64,000 nucleotides of DNA. Origin: Epiperipatus broadwayi. Lineage: Eukaryota > Onychophora > Udeonychophora > Euonychophora > Peripatidae. Under the pieces are notes generated by a model. The model saw only the letters and a list, made by a program, of their open reading frames with translations. It ran no database searches and was not told the DNA's origin. Both the position numbers and the translations under genes were made by a program. Positions 1-12,626 of this stretch are shown piece by piece. How positions within the stretch are numbered: position 1 is the stretch's first letter; every line of letters starts with the position of its first letter. Location of the stretch: contig JAQFVV010006200.1 of NCBI GenBank assembly GCA_028023455.1, positions 1,249,238 to 1,313,237 on the forward strand, in the 5' to 3' direction.

Positions 1-62
1 CTTTCCAAAGACTCTATCTTGTGTTTAAAAGTGAGAATATTCCTCAGCATTATAAATGTATT

Positions 63-335
63 GCTTATAACACTTCTTTCATATACACTTCAATGCAAAC
101 AAATTTTCTTAAAAACTTCTTTATTTTCCTTACAGTTTCAACTGTACAGCAGTCTTCATCAGAGTTCTAATCTTCTCTGCTTTAATTAAATTTGAAAAAA
201 TGGTCATTTTAATTAAAGCAGAGAAGATTAGAGCTCTGGTGAGGACTTCTGGACAGTCAAAACTGTAAGCAAAATAAAGAAGTTTTTAAGAAAATTTGTT
301 TGCATTAAAGTGTATATGAAAGAAGTGTTATAAAC
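63..335. repeat. Foldback repeat with hammerhead-like hairpins in both arms
   Basis: Two arms (about 63-190 and 208-335) are near-perfect reverse complements around a short AT-rich loop. In each arm, reading outward from the centre, there is a CTGATGA-like box, a hairpin and a GAAAC-like box. On the minus strand (162 down to 135) the box is CTGATGA, the stem is GACTG/CAGTT and GAAAC follows. The plus-strand arm (236-264) is more decayed (CTGGTGA, then AAAAC). The hairpin is the same as the one at 62697-62724. No coding potential. Probably the inverted terminal part of a Penelope-like or ribozyme-bearing retroelement (inference). Confidence 0.7.
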
Positions 336-420
336 AATATATATATATATGATTATATGAAGATATGCAAAGAAAGTGAAAGAAGAATAAGAGACATTAT
401 AAATTTATACAGTATATGTG

Positions 421-1238
421 TTGGGGTAATTACTGTATGAGTATTACAGATAAAAACATTGCATTCGATAAATAAATAATTAGTTATATTATTTATTTAT
501 TGTAAAATTATTAAATTTTCATTTTCTTTCATAATAAAGTGTTGCTTAAATATAGCTTTTATTTGAATATAAGTGATTTTTAAAAGAGAATTAACCAGCT
601 AAAAATTTACATGAGAGAAAATACATATTGATATTTACTTTATTATTCTTATTTGCAGTTTTTTAAAAGTAGAAAATTGACTTTTAATAATTTCAAAACA
701 TATTTCCATTATTTGAACTATATGTTTTAATAAAATTTGTCTAAAATATACAGATTTTGCAAAGATTAAAATCTGATATAAAATTGTCTGTGCTAATAAA
801 TTGTTGCTTTTTATGTTTAAAAATTGATTTGGGGTAATTACTGTATGAGTATTACAGATAAAAACATTGCATTCGATAAATAAATAATTAGTTATATTAT
901 TTATTTATTGTAAAATTATTAAATTTTCATTTTCTTTCATAATAAAGTGTTGCTTAAATATAGCTTTTATTTGAATATAAGTGATTTTTAAAAGAGAATT
1001 AACCAGCTAAAAATTTACATGAGAGAAAATACATATTGATATTTACTTTATTATTCTTATTTGCAGTTTTTTAAAAGTAGAAAATTGACTTTTAATAATT
1101 TCAAAACATATTTCCATTATTTGAACTATATGTTTTAATAAAATTTGTCTAAAATATACAGATTTTGCAAAGATTAAAATCTGATATAAAATTGTCTGTG
1201 CTAATAAAATTGTTGCTTTTTATGTTTAAAAATTGATT
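421..1238. repeat. 408-bp unit duplicated in tandem (421-828 and 829-1238)
   Basis: The second copy starts with the same TTGGGGTAATTACTG as the first and follows it almost base for base. The only clear difference I see is one extra A near position 1208. The unit is non-coding and AT-rich and resembles no element I recognise. The near identity means a recent local duplication, or an assembly artefact. Confidence 0.92.
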
Positions 1239-2183
1239 TTTATTAATTGTAAAAATATTTTTAGTATTTCATGTTTTTAATAAAATTTATGAAGAAAAAA
1301 GAGATTTGTTTAAGAAAACATTTTTTTCTATTGAAGAAGAGAATGAAATCTGTATAAAAGGCATTAGCTAAGAAGACTTATGAATCTGACCGAAGTACAT
1401 GTTAATCTGGTAAATTATTAATTCAGAAATGCTGAAAAACTAAGTATGCCAAATTATAAAAATTTAACCTGTTTAAAAAAATACATTAAGTGTTTTCTGT
1501 TTAGAGCTTAAACTTTGTTTGATTTTAGATTTTCCAGAGGAAAAACAAATAGCATCAAATGTTGGTTATATCCATATTCTTTGAACAAATAATGAAAATA
1601 GATTTTTTTAAAATAATCAAATATGGAGAAAAAGCTGTTCATAAAACACATCAGTGAATCTTAACCCATAATTCATATACATCTGTCTGTGGGTCCAAGA
1701 TATAATTAAATGGAATCATTAAAGACATGAACAAATATAAACTTTTGTAATTCATTGTTATTATTGTTATTATTATTATTGCTACTACTCTTATTATTAA
1801 TAGTAGTAATAGTATTTATAATTAAAAATGTATTCATAAAATGCACTAAAAAGTTTGAAAATACAATCTATTTATCTAATTTTATAGTGTTTTGTAATAA
1901 AGTCAGTAATAGATTTCTAAAACATTGAATGCATGCCAATGATTTTATCATAAACATTAATAAACTCTGATAATACAAATTTTATTCAGCATGTAATTAA
2001 AAATAAACATTCATTATATACAGTAATAATCTACATTACAAATAAATTTTAAAATGTGTGCATTATCTAAAATATAATTTAACTAATTTTTATCTAATAT
2101 TCTTATAATAATAGAAAATTTTATTACCCCCAAGTAGAAAAATATATGTCATTGCAAATATAAACAATATCAGCAAAAAAGGC
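1239..2183. other. AT-rich non-coding sequence
   Basis: No ORF, domain or repeat family recognised. Around 1747-1812 there is an imperfect TTA/TAG trinucleotide microsatellite that can fold on itself. Confidence 0.6.
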
Positions 2184-2283
2184 ATATGGCTTTAATACTC
2201 AGGAGTTCATAAGAAGTTTAAGGGCCAGAATTGATCCTGTCACCTCCCAATTCCAAATCAGATGCTCTACCAACTGTACCAAA
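2184..2283 (-). mobile_element. tRNA-Lys-like SINE, first of a tandem pair
   Basis: Read on the minus strand it begins with a tRNA head containing AGTTGGTAGAGCATC, which matches the D-arm/A-box of tRNA-Lys. A weak B-box (GGATCAATTCT) follows, then a tail with CTTATGAACTCC and ATTAAAGCCATA. The same tail occurs at 28290-28405 and 38743-38855, which defines the family. Such elements are transcribed by RNA polymerase III and moved by a LINE reverse transcriptase (family knowledge). Confidence 0.7.
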
Positions 2284-2307
2284 CAGCACAAGTAGTAAAA
2301 GATATAT

Positions 2308-2410
2308 GGCAAACTTGTTTAAAGGTTCATAATAAGTTTGAGTGCATGTCTGCACCAGAATCAATCCTGGGACTTCTGATCCCAAAGTGGATGCTGTACC
2401 AACTACTTCA
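2308..2410 (-). mobile_element. tRNA-Lys-like SINE, second of a tandem pair
   Basis: Same orientation as the copy ending 25 bp away. It has a tRNA-like head (GTTGGTACAGCATCCACTTT), a B-box-like AGGATTGATTCTGG, and a decayed CTTATTATGAACC tail. It is more diverged than its neighbour. Confidence 0.6.
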
Positions 2411-2420
2411 AACCCATGCA

Positions 2421-2766
2421 TGGTAGCAAAAAAAGGGGAAGAGATGTTTTATTTACTAAATAATAAAAAAGAAACTTTGATTGTGCATATAAATTGCACT
2501 AAAAATAAATTGAAATATATATGTTTTTAACTAAATCCTTTCAATACTAGAATCCTTGATTTATCTAAATGCTTTTCTTTAGAAGTGTAACAATATTGGC
2601 AAAACAAAAAGATTTAATCACTTATGTTATAAAACCTATGACTAATCATTGCCCATTGCTATTAGTAATCTAACTTTTATTTAATTAGATTACATTTTGG
2701 TACTATATATATATGATAAATAAAACAAGTTATAAATTTCTTAACTTGCTTTTAGCTTGCATTTTA
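2421..2766. other. AT-rich non-coding sequence
   Basis: Nothing recognised beyond short TA runs. Confidence 0.5.
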
Positions 2767-3006
2767 TGATTACTAAATGGAGCTTTACCAATAGCTCCTA
2801 ACAAGCTTGTTTACATAAACGCCAAGAGAGATTGAATTCAATATCTCTTTCATTGGTCTGGAGGTGGGAGACAAGGTTGGAAGACTAGAGCTTTCACCAT
2901 GGTCTGGAGGTGGGAGACAATGAAAGAGATATTGAATTTCTATCTCTCTCAGTGTCTATGTAAAGAAACTTGTTAGAAGCTACTGGTAAAGCTTCGTCTA
3001 GTGATC
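2767..3006. repeat. Foldback repeat with an internal 20-bp direct repeat
   Basis: Arms 2767-2854 and 2919-3006 are imperfect reverse complements, sharing stretches such as AATATCTCTTTCATTG. Between them the 20-mer starting GGTCTGGAGG occurs twice in direct orientation (2855-2874 and 2901-2920). A diverged relative of one arm lies at about 22850-22985. No ORF is present, so it is probably a MITE or foldback element; its class is unknown. Confidence 0.75.
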
Positions 3007-4206
3007 ATATATATATCAGATTACTTTTTAAATAATGACAGTATAACAAAAGCAATTTAAAATATTATTCATTGCGTAATTATAAAAAAATAATAATAAT
3101 TACATAACATAAAGTGCATATAACATAAACTACAAAATGTACATTATATTAAATTTTTGTTTTGTATATGTTTTTTTTTTTTTAATTTAATAAATAATGC
3201 CTCAACAAGATATTAACCTCATATGACAAAATTAGAAAATGGTGACTGGAAATATTTAAAATCACAGCTTTTTTTTAAAAAAAAAAAACAACTCACAGTC
3301 ACCATATGATTATTTAGGGACTGGTATTATTCCTGCTATAACATACTATTCTGATGATGTTTTTGTCCAATAATATTTATTTAAAGTTCCCATTTATGAT
3401 ATTATGGCAACCAAGAATCCTAACATGACTAATCCATGTCAAATAAACTAGCTCTTTTCTTTCTATTTTAGAAGATATTAAATGGTTCCTTCTGCCATAG
3501 TGACCCCCCCCCCCAATATAATACATCTCTTGCATCATTTGTAAGTAATATGGCTTTATATTTAATACACATTTACTTTATACATTTGTGTTTTGTATTT
3601 TGTGCTAAAACTTTGTGATTTAAAACAAAAAAAAATTCAAATGTAACGTTAAACTTGCAGCAAATGTTTCACATTATTTTTAAGTATTTTTTATATATAT
3701 ATTTAAAAATATAGTGGTAAAAGTTGTTATATTTGGGGGGGGGGGTTGCTTATATACATTTTCAGTTAAAAGTTGTTATATTGGTTGGGGGGGGGGAGTA
3801 AACGATAATTAAAATATAAGGTTAAACTTACGAGTTTTGTTGTTTTTTTTAGGTTAAAAAATAATGGAAATCTAAATCTTTCTTACAACTTGCCATTTAA
3901 AAAATGTTTCAAAGTTCTTTTTCATACTTTTTTTTTCCATAATAAATATATCTCTTCATCATCAAAAAGTGCATGTTGTTGTTTTTTAATTTGAAGTTCA
4001 CTATTACACATGGAATGTGACAGTACAGAGCACCATAGTATGCCAGAAGGGGGAAAGATGAGTTTGACAACATATAAAGTCATACCAAAAGGCACAACTC
4101 ACAAGTATCTGTTGTATTTAGAATTATAATATCTTTTTTTCTTTTTCCATAATGAATATGTCTCCATTTTTTTTTAGATTTGAACTTTCATATTGAATAC
4201 GCTATG
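3007..4206. other. AT-rich spacer with long C and G homopolymers
   Basis: Contains an 11-C run (3504-3514), an 11-G run (3735-3745) and a 10-G run (3787-3796), all striking in such AT-rich DNA. The two G runs sit in a local direct repeat starting AGTTGTTATATT. At 3320-3362 there is a stray copy of one arm of the foldback at 4207-4366. No genes seen. Confidence 0.6.
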
Positions 4207-4366
4207 ATTCCTGATGATGTATTATTCTAAGTTTGTAATATATTTAAAATAATCCCATCAAGAGATCTGCAGACAAATTTTATCAATTAAGTTTGTCAGT
4301 ACATTTATTGAAGGCATTATTTTAAACATATCATGAACTTAGAGTAATACATCATAGCAGGAATAA
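4207..4366. repeat. Short foldback repeat
   Basis: Arms 4207-4255 and 4316-4366 are reverse complements with some mismatches, sharing GATGTATTA and TTTAAAATAAT. The loop is about 60 bp. A third arm-like copy is at 3320-3362. MITE-like, class unknown. Confidence 0.65.
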
Positions 4367-4378
4367 TACCAATGTACC

Positions 4379-7080
4379 AAAATTTAATACTATATTCAAG
4401 CAAAGGTTAGTGTTTGCCTTTTATTTAAAATATGCATATTAAAATATTTATTTATTTATTAATTATCTTTTATTTTTATATTGAATATGTAATGTTTATT
4501 GTATATTTTAAATCTGTGGAAATCATAATAATTACTTGTTTTTGTATTATTTAGTTTGTTTTATGAGAGATTTTGGAAAATCAATTGCCATCATCATTTT
4601 GAATAAAGCTGTATTTAAAATTTTGAATATTGGGTCAAATCTTTATGCACCACCTCTTTTAAGTCCCCAAAGCTATAATTTCAGTAGCCTATTTAAAGTT
4701 AAGACAACTCTAAACATATCACTTTTTTAAAAAAAAAAAAACTAATTTCATATTACTAAACACAAATAGAAACGCATGAACATACTATGCTAAAAAGTGA
4801 TTCACAACATGAAATGGTTGAGACTAAATCAATAGATTAAATGCATTATTTTTTTATTTTTTTTAAAAAAAAAACAACAATTCATATATATAATTGTAAG
4901 AGGTTAATTAACTTCATTTAATTTTTTAATTAATAGAGGTCACTGTCTGTAAAAGAAATCATTTCTCCTTGAGCCAGATATAAAAATATTAGCTCAGTCA
5001 GCATTTAATAAAAATTAATTATAATTTAATAAATTTCTTAAATTTAAAAACTCAAAAGAAAAAAATTAACACTTGAAGCATTTCAACATCACATTATATA
5101 ACAATTTTATTTTATTTTTTAATTAATTGCATGATTCAATTTAGCTCCAGAAAAAAGGGAAAAAAAATAGAAATACAAAGAACAAATAATTAAAAAGTTA
5201 GTTTTGTAATGATTATATAATTTAATCTCCAAAAAATTATTTCCATATATATTTGGTGACGACCAAAGTTGTTTAATTTGATATCCTACATTCAGACTTT
5301 TGATTTTTGCTGCACCAAACTTTTTTTTAGAAAAATTTCGACAAGTATAGTTTTCCATTGTATTCTACACACAGACATATACTTCCTGGGTATTGAGGAA
5401 TTAAATAATTACATAATCCAGTTATGTTCCTTTTTGTTACTAGTAAATAAATAATATCTAAATAGATTATATAAATATATTATTTCAATATAAAGAAGCA
5501 TTTTTCGATATTGTTTTATTATCTTCTTAAGTGTTAAATTTATGTGAACACATTGTAATAATTAATATATATATATATAATAGTGATATCTAAATTTTAC
5601 TTTTTATATTATACTTATTTAAGTATATTTCACAATAAATGAAAACATGACATTATTAGTTGTGCATTGAATATAATTACTTAGATTTAAAATAATAGTT
5701 TATTTTATTATAGTTTATTTTTACTTGTTATTAATATGGATTTATTTGTATATATATGTAAACTTATAAATAAATATTAGAAAATATAGTAATTTTAATT
5801 ACTACATTTACCATTGACAAACTTCCTCCACTCACAACTTTGACGCCATCCATTTCAGATCAATACAATAATGATTATTATTAATCATTTTCGAAACTAG
5901 GGATTATCTCTAGCACAGATATAAACTTTAAACCTCAGTTAAAGATTAATATATCTGATTTTTTTAAATTTTACACACACGCAGAGTTATTAACCCCTCT
6001 CTTTCCCATGTATTTTCTAATATTTATTTATAAGTTTATGTATATTATTTTGAAGAAATACAGACATTGATTTATAGTATTAAATATAAATATACCTTCC
6101 TCATATATACACTCATATGATACATAAGTCATTTATGAATATGAAAAATATTTATCAATTACAACGTACAACTATGTATGCACAGATACCTATACACACA
6201 AAATGCTACATATATTGTTTTTTTTTTTCATCTTTTAATGACCAACCAATAATATATTGTCCTTTATTACAGTGATTTCCTACAGATTTTAATATGGTAG
6301 CTATTTATAACAATCGTAGTCTCATAAAACAACAACAACAATAGCAGCAAAAAAATAGACTATATTGTGATATATCATTAATCTAATCCTAGGGTGAATC
6401 GGTTATTTACATTAAAACTTGTTTCTGGTTATTTAGAATAATGATTGAATTATATCTAATGGTGTTATAATATTCAAGATAATGCCAAAAACAATAATCA
6501 TTCTAGTTTTGAATTTAGTTATCTTCTGTTTCATATATGTAGGTTTAAAATTATTTCAAAATTCTATATTGCTAAGACTACTCATATATGGTATGGCTGA
6601 AGATCTATCAGCTCCATATAGCTATTTGAGTTGGATAGCTGAGTTTGAAGACATGTAGGTATCTGAAAATTTCAGATTTTCCACTCAATAGATAACTTTT
6701 AGATAAATGCTGGCTTTGGGTTAGTATTTTTAGATCTAGTGTCTGAACCTACCCTGGCACCTCTCTGAGGAGTACCAAAGCACGGAACCATGGTCAGGGG
6801 TTTAGGGAAGAGTTCCTGACAGAGATATTTTAAATGCTTTCTCTGGCTAAGCATTTATTATAAAGCTTGTTGAGGAATTGGCAATCCTCACTGTTTATAA
6901 CTTACAAGCTTAAGAGAATAGGGTCATGTGATCTATGACTCTTATTTTGATTTTCTATATTAACTATTTGATAAAAGATAAATTACCATTCATCATAGTA
7001 AAAAGTTCTTGATAGAATTATATGTTGGTCTTATTTACAATATACTCTTTAAAAATAGACTGTGAAAAATATAGATGACA
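4379..7080. other. Non-coding AT-rich sequence
   Basis: Short ORFs here are low-complexity and show no domain. A slightly more GC-rich patch at about 6720-6910 may be old repeat material, but I could not classify it. Confidence 0.5.
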
Positions 7081-7084
7081 CTGT

Positions 7085-7190
7085 AGCAAATAAAAAGAGC
7101 TTTGTGATATAAAGTTTATTTATTTACCTGCTATGCTTATAATCTCAAGTTCAAATCTGGGTCAATTTTAAGAGCCTTATGGTTTTTCAG
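7085..7190 (+). mobile_element. Possible decayed tRNA-derived SINE
   Basis: Contains a B-box-like AAGTTCAAATCTGG followed by TTAAGAGCCTTATGG, which resembles the tail region of the tRNA-Lys-like SINE family. The A-box is not convincing. Confidence 0.35.
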
Positions 7191-8149
7191 GTATCTGGTT
7201 CATAGCTAGCAAAATTAACTATTTAACAATGGTTAATAAATGGGCATTAAGCTGTAGTGATTACTGTTTTATTTTTCACTGCTCCCCTATGAGAAGCTGT
7301 TGGAGAGGTCTTGGCCCTGCAGGGGACTGTTTATTAAAAAGTTCATTTACCTTTAGTTAGTAAAGTAAATGCAACTGAGAACTAGATTTAACTTTTATAT
7401 CTGAGTGAATTAATGATTTGAAATTATAATTGTTTAGACTATTTTACATTTCAAGTTATTTGTTTAAATAATGACATAATTAAAAGACTCTTAAATGTTA
7501 TATATTCAATTTTTTAACACCATCTTTCATGTTAAACACTTTAAAACCAGAGTAAGGAATAGGGAAGTGCTATTATTGTATTATAAATACAGCATGGATA
7601 GTACTTACATTTAAAATAAAAATTAAATCATAAGTTATAAAATCTTAGATGTCCCACATTAAAAGAAGCCTCATATGTTTTCTTTAAGTACCATGACTTT
7701 TATAGGATTTACCATTTACCATATCTCTTGCTTAATTTATCAACTAGCAGAAATCCACAAAATGCCATGTGTTGAGTGGTTAACATTATTGTATCAAGAA
7801 CAGTATCCTAATGGACATTATAAATGCCCAAAGCAATAGAACCCAATTGCAATTGATAGAATTGATACAGCCATACTGCAAGATATGTTCAAGGGTTTGA
7901 ATATTATCCAAATATTTTAATTCCTTTTAGCTGAAATGTTAGATTTTTTCAGCAGTACATAAATAATTTAAAATCTATTTCACACAAATTCAATCAAAAA
8001 TTTATCTCTTTTAATACATTTTGTTATTTATAATCAAAGTTATAAAGATAAATTATGATAAGCTGTTTATCAATTATAAAACATGTGATGCACTGTAACG
8101 TCTCCTTATTCAGAGTCACGAATCTCTCAGCCACTATGCCCAGAGAAAC
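7191..8149. other. Non-coding AT-rich sequence
   Basis: Nothing recognised. Confidence 0.5.
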
Positions 8150-8465
8150 TTAGCCACTTTATCTTCCTCTTCCATTCCCCACCCTACGTTTTTCTCATTC
8201 TTTTTTATCCTGCTCCATCCCATTTCCACAACATAATCTTTGTCAACTCCATGGCCTTTATATCTAAACCCTTCTTATTTTTTCTCAAACCCAGCATAAA
8301 AATCAAGAACCCATTTTCTATATAATCACTTTGTTTATATTTAATCTTCCACAACTTCATTATTTGTACCCTTTCTTCTTGCAGGCATTTACATTCAATT
8401 AATAGATAGCTAATATTTTCTATGCCTTCCTTACACAACTTGCAGACTAAAGCACCTACATTTTT
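8150..8465 (-). pseudogene. LINE C-terminal zinc-knuckle fragment
   Basis: On the minus strand an open frame runs through VCKLCKEGIENISYLLIEC. This has the spacing of the C-terminal Cys-Cys-His-Cys knuckle that follows the reverse transcriptase in many non-LTR retrotransposons, except that the expected histidine is tyrosine. About 60 further residues follow to a stop at 8205. No reverse transcriptase motif is found upstream, so this is a 5'-truncated, decayed copy. It does not match the two LINE families seen elsewhere in the window. The family assignment rests on the motif alone. Confidence 0.55.
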
Positions 8466-11400
8466 CTAAAAGTCGACTCTTGCTAGCGCCATCTATATGA
8501 ATTTTTAATAATCAATGTTTACTAAATGTTAGAGCATTTAAATCCCCATTCCTGATCAATTTCTTGCTTTTGCCTTTATCAATAAAGCTTGGGATTCAAG
8601 ATTAGAAGTAATGCAGTTATGCAATTATCAACCTCCTTTAACATCATTTTATTATTCAAGCTTAACAGCATTTCTTCCAAGTTTGAATTCCAAACAACAC
8701 TAAAGAAGGCAAAAGCCATAAATTGTTTAAGAATGAGGATCTAAAGCAGAGAACCGCTATTGGCTATTATATACTAAATAAGCTAAAGAGTTGAATGGTT
8801 TGTTATTATATCATTTATAAACAACTAGAAATTATCCATACTGGGAAATGAAATCATATATATAATATATACATTATGTTCTATAAATAAAATATTAATT
8901 TTTTCAATAATTTTTTTAAGTGGGATATAATATTATTTCTCAAAAAAGGACAGCTGTTTTCTATTATCTATTTTCCCATGATAAATCTATATAAAAGCTA
9001 GAAATAACCATTAATGGTGACAGATATTTAATATGCTTTTTAAAATTTTCGTTATTAATTATTAATTTTTGAATATTAACTTTTTAATCTAATAATAATA
9101 TTTGTAATTTATTAATTTTTCAAGAATAACATGAACAAAATTAGCATTTTTTATGATATATATCTGTGTGTATATATATACAGCTTTTAAAATTACAAGT
9201 ATAGAATATGATGCTTTCTTTTATAAAAACAAACCCACTCATTCCCCACAAACAGAAATCACCAAGAAGTCTTTAAAATCATTCTATTCAACAGAAATGA
9301 AACTTCAGTCAGAACTTTTTTTAACCAATATTGTTATTTCTCAGTTTTCCATATCTGCAGCTCTTCTTTATAAGAACGATATTTTTTTCTAGAAGTCGTA
9401 ATTCATTTTGTTCAGATTTTATACTATGTATCTGAGTCTGAAGATTTTATGATTCATTATTCTAACCTATTTAGTCAATGAACTTTTAATTTCTTCCAAC
9501 TCCTGTTTCATAAATTGCAGTGTGTGGTTTTATTCCATTGCAGCTTAGTGTTCTAGGATTGTCTTTAAATGATCCCAATAAAACTATCTAATTATAGTAC
9601 GTAAACCTAGGAATTATTTAAAATGATTTATAAGTTGCTTTATTTATCTCTTGCCCACAGTAACAATTTATAGAGTTTTTACTTCTTGGGCTAGATTTGC
9701 ACATAAATTATATGAAGTAGGGGTTTATGTTTAGTGTTATGGATATCCTGATGATGATGATCATGGTTGGCACAAAAGGATTATCCTTTTAAAGTCCATG
9801 CACTACATTTCATTTTATTTATTATTTCTTTAGAAATTTAATTTATATTTGGTCAGTACATTAATGTTACTAAGTGGCCAGAGCATTGATGATGGTCAGG
9901 ATGTTTTTAGCATCTCAGCTTTATTTGACTTATTGTTGTATTTTAATGGAGTAGGACCTAAGTATGATCCAGATAATCATCATTTGTATTTCTGCCCTAG
10001 GTTTGACAGTGGCTAAATAATTAGCCTGCTCTATAATGAACCACTTTCAAATACAGTCACAAGATTGACTGTTGATTTATTCTATTATTGATCATTCATG
10101 ATGATGAATGATTATTAAATTATATGTAATCCTGGTGAACTTATAGTTAGTTCTGCACTGATCTCTCATGACCATTACTTTCATATTTAATTTTATATTT
10201 TATTTATTTGGGGATGATGATGAGTGCCATGACCCCAGGTTCATCTCTAGATACCATACTATTTAAGTATTTTTTACTAAATAAATAGATACTAAATACT
10301 TAAATGGTCATGATCTTTGATTAGAAGATGTTTTGCTTAAATTTAATCAATTATAAAAATTTGTCTTTAGTTTCTAGATTTACTATGTCCTAATGACTTT
10401 TCTATTTTTCCCAATTTCAAAAAAAAAAAGAAAAAAAGATCTATAGCATGTTCTTAATGTTTAGAGCACAATCTATAACGACTTTGGTTAAATAATGTTA
10501 AAATAAAAAACTAGAGTGATTTAAAAAAGACTAGTAATTTTTAATTTAGATGACTATTAGCTTAAAAATATGAATCAATTTAAATATATTGGTAGCTTTT
10601 AAGATCAAAAAGCAATGTTAAATATGAAGAGCGCAGAGACTCCAATGTGTTGCAATTCACAAATAAGAAGAAAAAAGCATCATTATCATATAATTATCAT
10701 AACTAATTTAGTTGTATATAGGGTTATTGTTTTATCAAATTTATTGTCCTGAAGTAAAATATGGATTAAGTAACTAAAAATATTTCTTTTAAGATTGCAG
10801 ACTTCCTTAAAAATTATTTTACGCTGAACTTGAGCATACATTTTATGGAAAATATGAATTCACTTTATATTATAAAGATAATCTTAGACATTGTAAAAAG
10901 GGTAATGTTGATTGAGTTGTTTTCATTATGAATATATAGATGAAGGAATAGTCAATGGAAAGCTGCAATTAGACAAATGTTAAGATCTTTCACAAAGTAA
11001 ATTTTATTGCAGAAGATATTAAAAGATAGCATTACATAGACACAGTTAACTAAACATTAATTTTAACGTGATAACAGACATATTTGCGTTTACAGATTTG
11101 CGTAATCATTGCAAAATTCATTTTAAATTTTTTCTATTGCTTTGACTTTTTCTTTTCTAAAATTAAGATAATCGTTTATGATTATCTATAAATAGTGATA
11201 ATGATGATGACGTGTCAACAGTAACAAAAATAAACAGTTTTGAAGTCTGAGAATGATCAAATGGAGACTAAGAATGTTACAAATTCATTCATCAAAAGAC
11301 ATTTTGGAATAGTATTTTAAATATATAATAGCATAATTTTGAGCACAAAGGTGAAAAAAAAAGATGTTGCAAGACAAATTTATTTGCCTTCAAGCAAATT

Positions 11401-11734
11401 TATTTTCGTAAATTTTCGTCTAAAATTCTTTTTAAATCAATTGCCTAATAGCTCTTAACTGAAATATTAGTTGAGTTTTCTTAAAAGACAGAATGAGTGT
11501 GGGTGAAAATGAAATTTATTTTAATTGGTATTTACAATCATGACAAACTAAATTATGGTCTTTATTTCTAGGAGTCTCTAAAAATCACTAGCCAGGGCAA
11601 TAGTAAATGCCTGAAGATGGGGGTGCTAAGAATCTCCTGATTGTGAGCCCAGACTGCTATTTGCTAACAATGATTTGTTTAAGTATTTACAGCTGCAGAT
11701 CTCTTTCAAATAAAGAAAGATTGCAAGATTTTAA
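8466..11734. other. Non-coding AT-rich sequence
   Basis: No gene or repeat family recognised. There are short ATG/GAT microsatellites near 9746 and 10090, and a small palindrome near 10255-10308. The patch at about 11580-11660 may belong to the 5' region of the RTE copy that follows. Confidence 0.5.
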
Positions 11735-12622
11735 AAAAAAGCTGTCTAATATTAAATGAGGCACTATTGGACTTTATGAAGTTAGAAGAAAAGGTGAAGA
11801 ACAATTGATCTAAAAAGTGAACACTACAAAGGCACAAATTTTGAAAGTGCAAATGGAGTAGGATTTATTATAAATAAAAAGTGGAAGAACAACATTATGG
11901 AGATTGATGATGTATTTAGATAGAGTAATAAGATTAGTTATTCAACTTAATAGAAGATGCCAAATGCAGATAATTCAGGTTTTTATGACAAGTTCTCATT
12001 GTGGTGAAAAAATTGAGTGATAAAAATAAGAGAGAACACAAACTTATGGAGTTTTCAGAAAAAGAAAAACTTTATATTATGAATTCTTTCTTTGAGAAAA
12101 ATAATCAATGAAAAGGGACATAGAAACATCCAAATAAAGATACAACAGAATTGATTATATTTTGACTAACAGAAAATATGTATTTTATGATTGTATTATT
12201 TTAAATAAATTCAATAGTGGCATGTAAGATATGCGTCAATACAAAACTAGAAAGACAAAAATTAATAAGAAAAACAATATTTACACTTGATATTCCTAAC
12301 CTTTAGAAACATTCCAATAAATTTAAATTATAACTTGCAAATCATTTAAAAATATTAACAGATTTTGAAAATTATTCAGATTTGAAAATGATGGGAAGGT
12401 AACTGATACTCTTTTAAAAATTGCAATAAGACAGCTGTTACAAAAAAAGCAGCAGTTGTGCAGTAAAATTTCTACTGAGGGATGACAATTTACTTTTTAA
12501 AAAAATGAATATGAAAATATATAAAAATAATGCATTAAGAAGGATTGAATATTTATAATTTTGTAGAATGGTACAAAAGAGAGTTAACAATAAAAAATAT
12601 AATCATAAATTAGTAAAGAAAG
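11735..12622 (+). pseudogene. RTE-type retrotransposon, endonuclease half (interrupted copy)
   Basis: Decayed AP-endonuclease domain of an RTE-clade non-LTR element. GLYEVRRKGEE at about 11770 holds the catalytic glutamate region, and NGVGFIINKKW follows. Around 12030-12180 the text matches the better-preserved copy at 57946-60435 (for example LMEFSEKEKLYIMNS), then continues into the linker before the reverse transcriptase. There are many stops and frameshifts. The match breaks off at about 12622 and resumes at 15342, so this copy was split by a later insertion. It is the only one of the three RTE copies here that keeps the N-terminal endonuclease part. Confidence 0.8.
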
Positions 12623-12626
12623 CTAT

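Noticed and set aside
2767-3006. Hammerhead in the 2.8-kb foldback
   Set aside because: GAAAG is present but there is no CTGANGA-like core on either strand.
3350-3362. TTCTGATGATGTTTTTG, and similar CTGATGA at 4211 and 9746
   Set aside because: CTGATGA alone, without stem II and GAAA; expected by chance in such sequence.
6720-6830. CTGAGGAGTACCAAAGCACGG as a ribozyme or SINE
   Set aside because: CTGAGGA fits the core, but the GAAA box and stems are missing; no relatives in the window.
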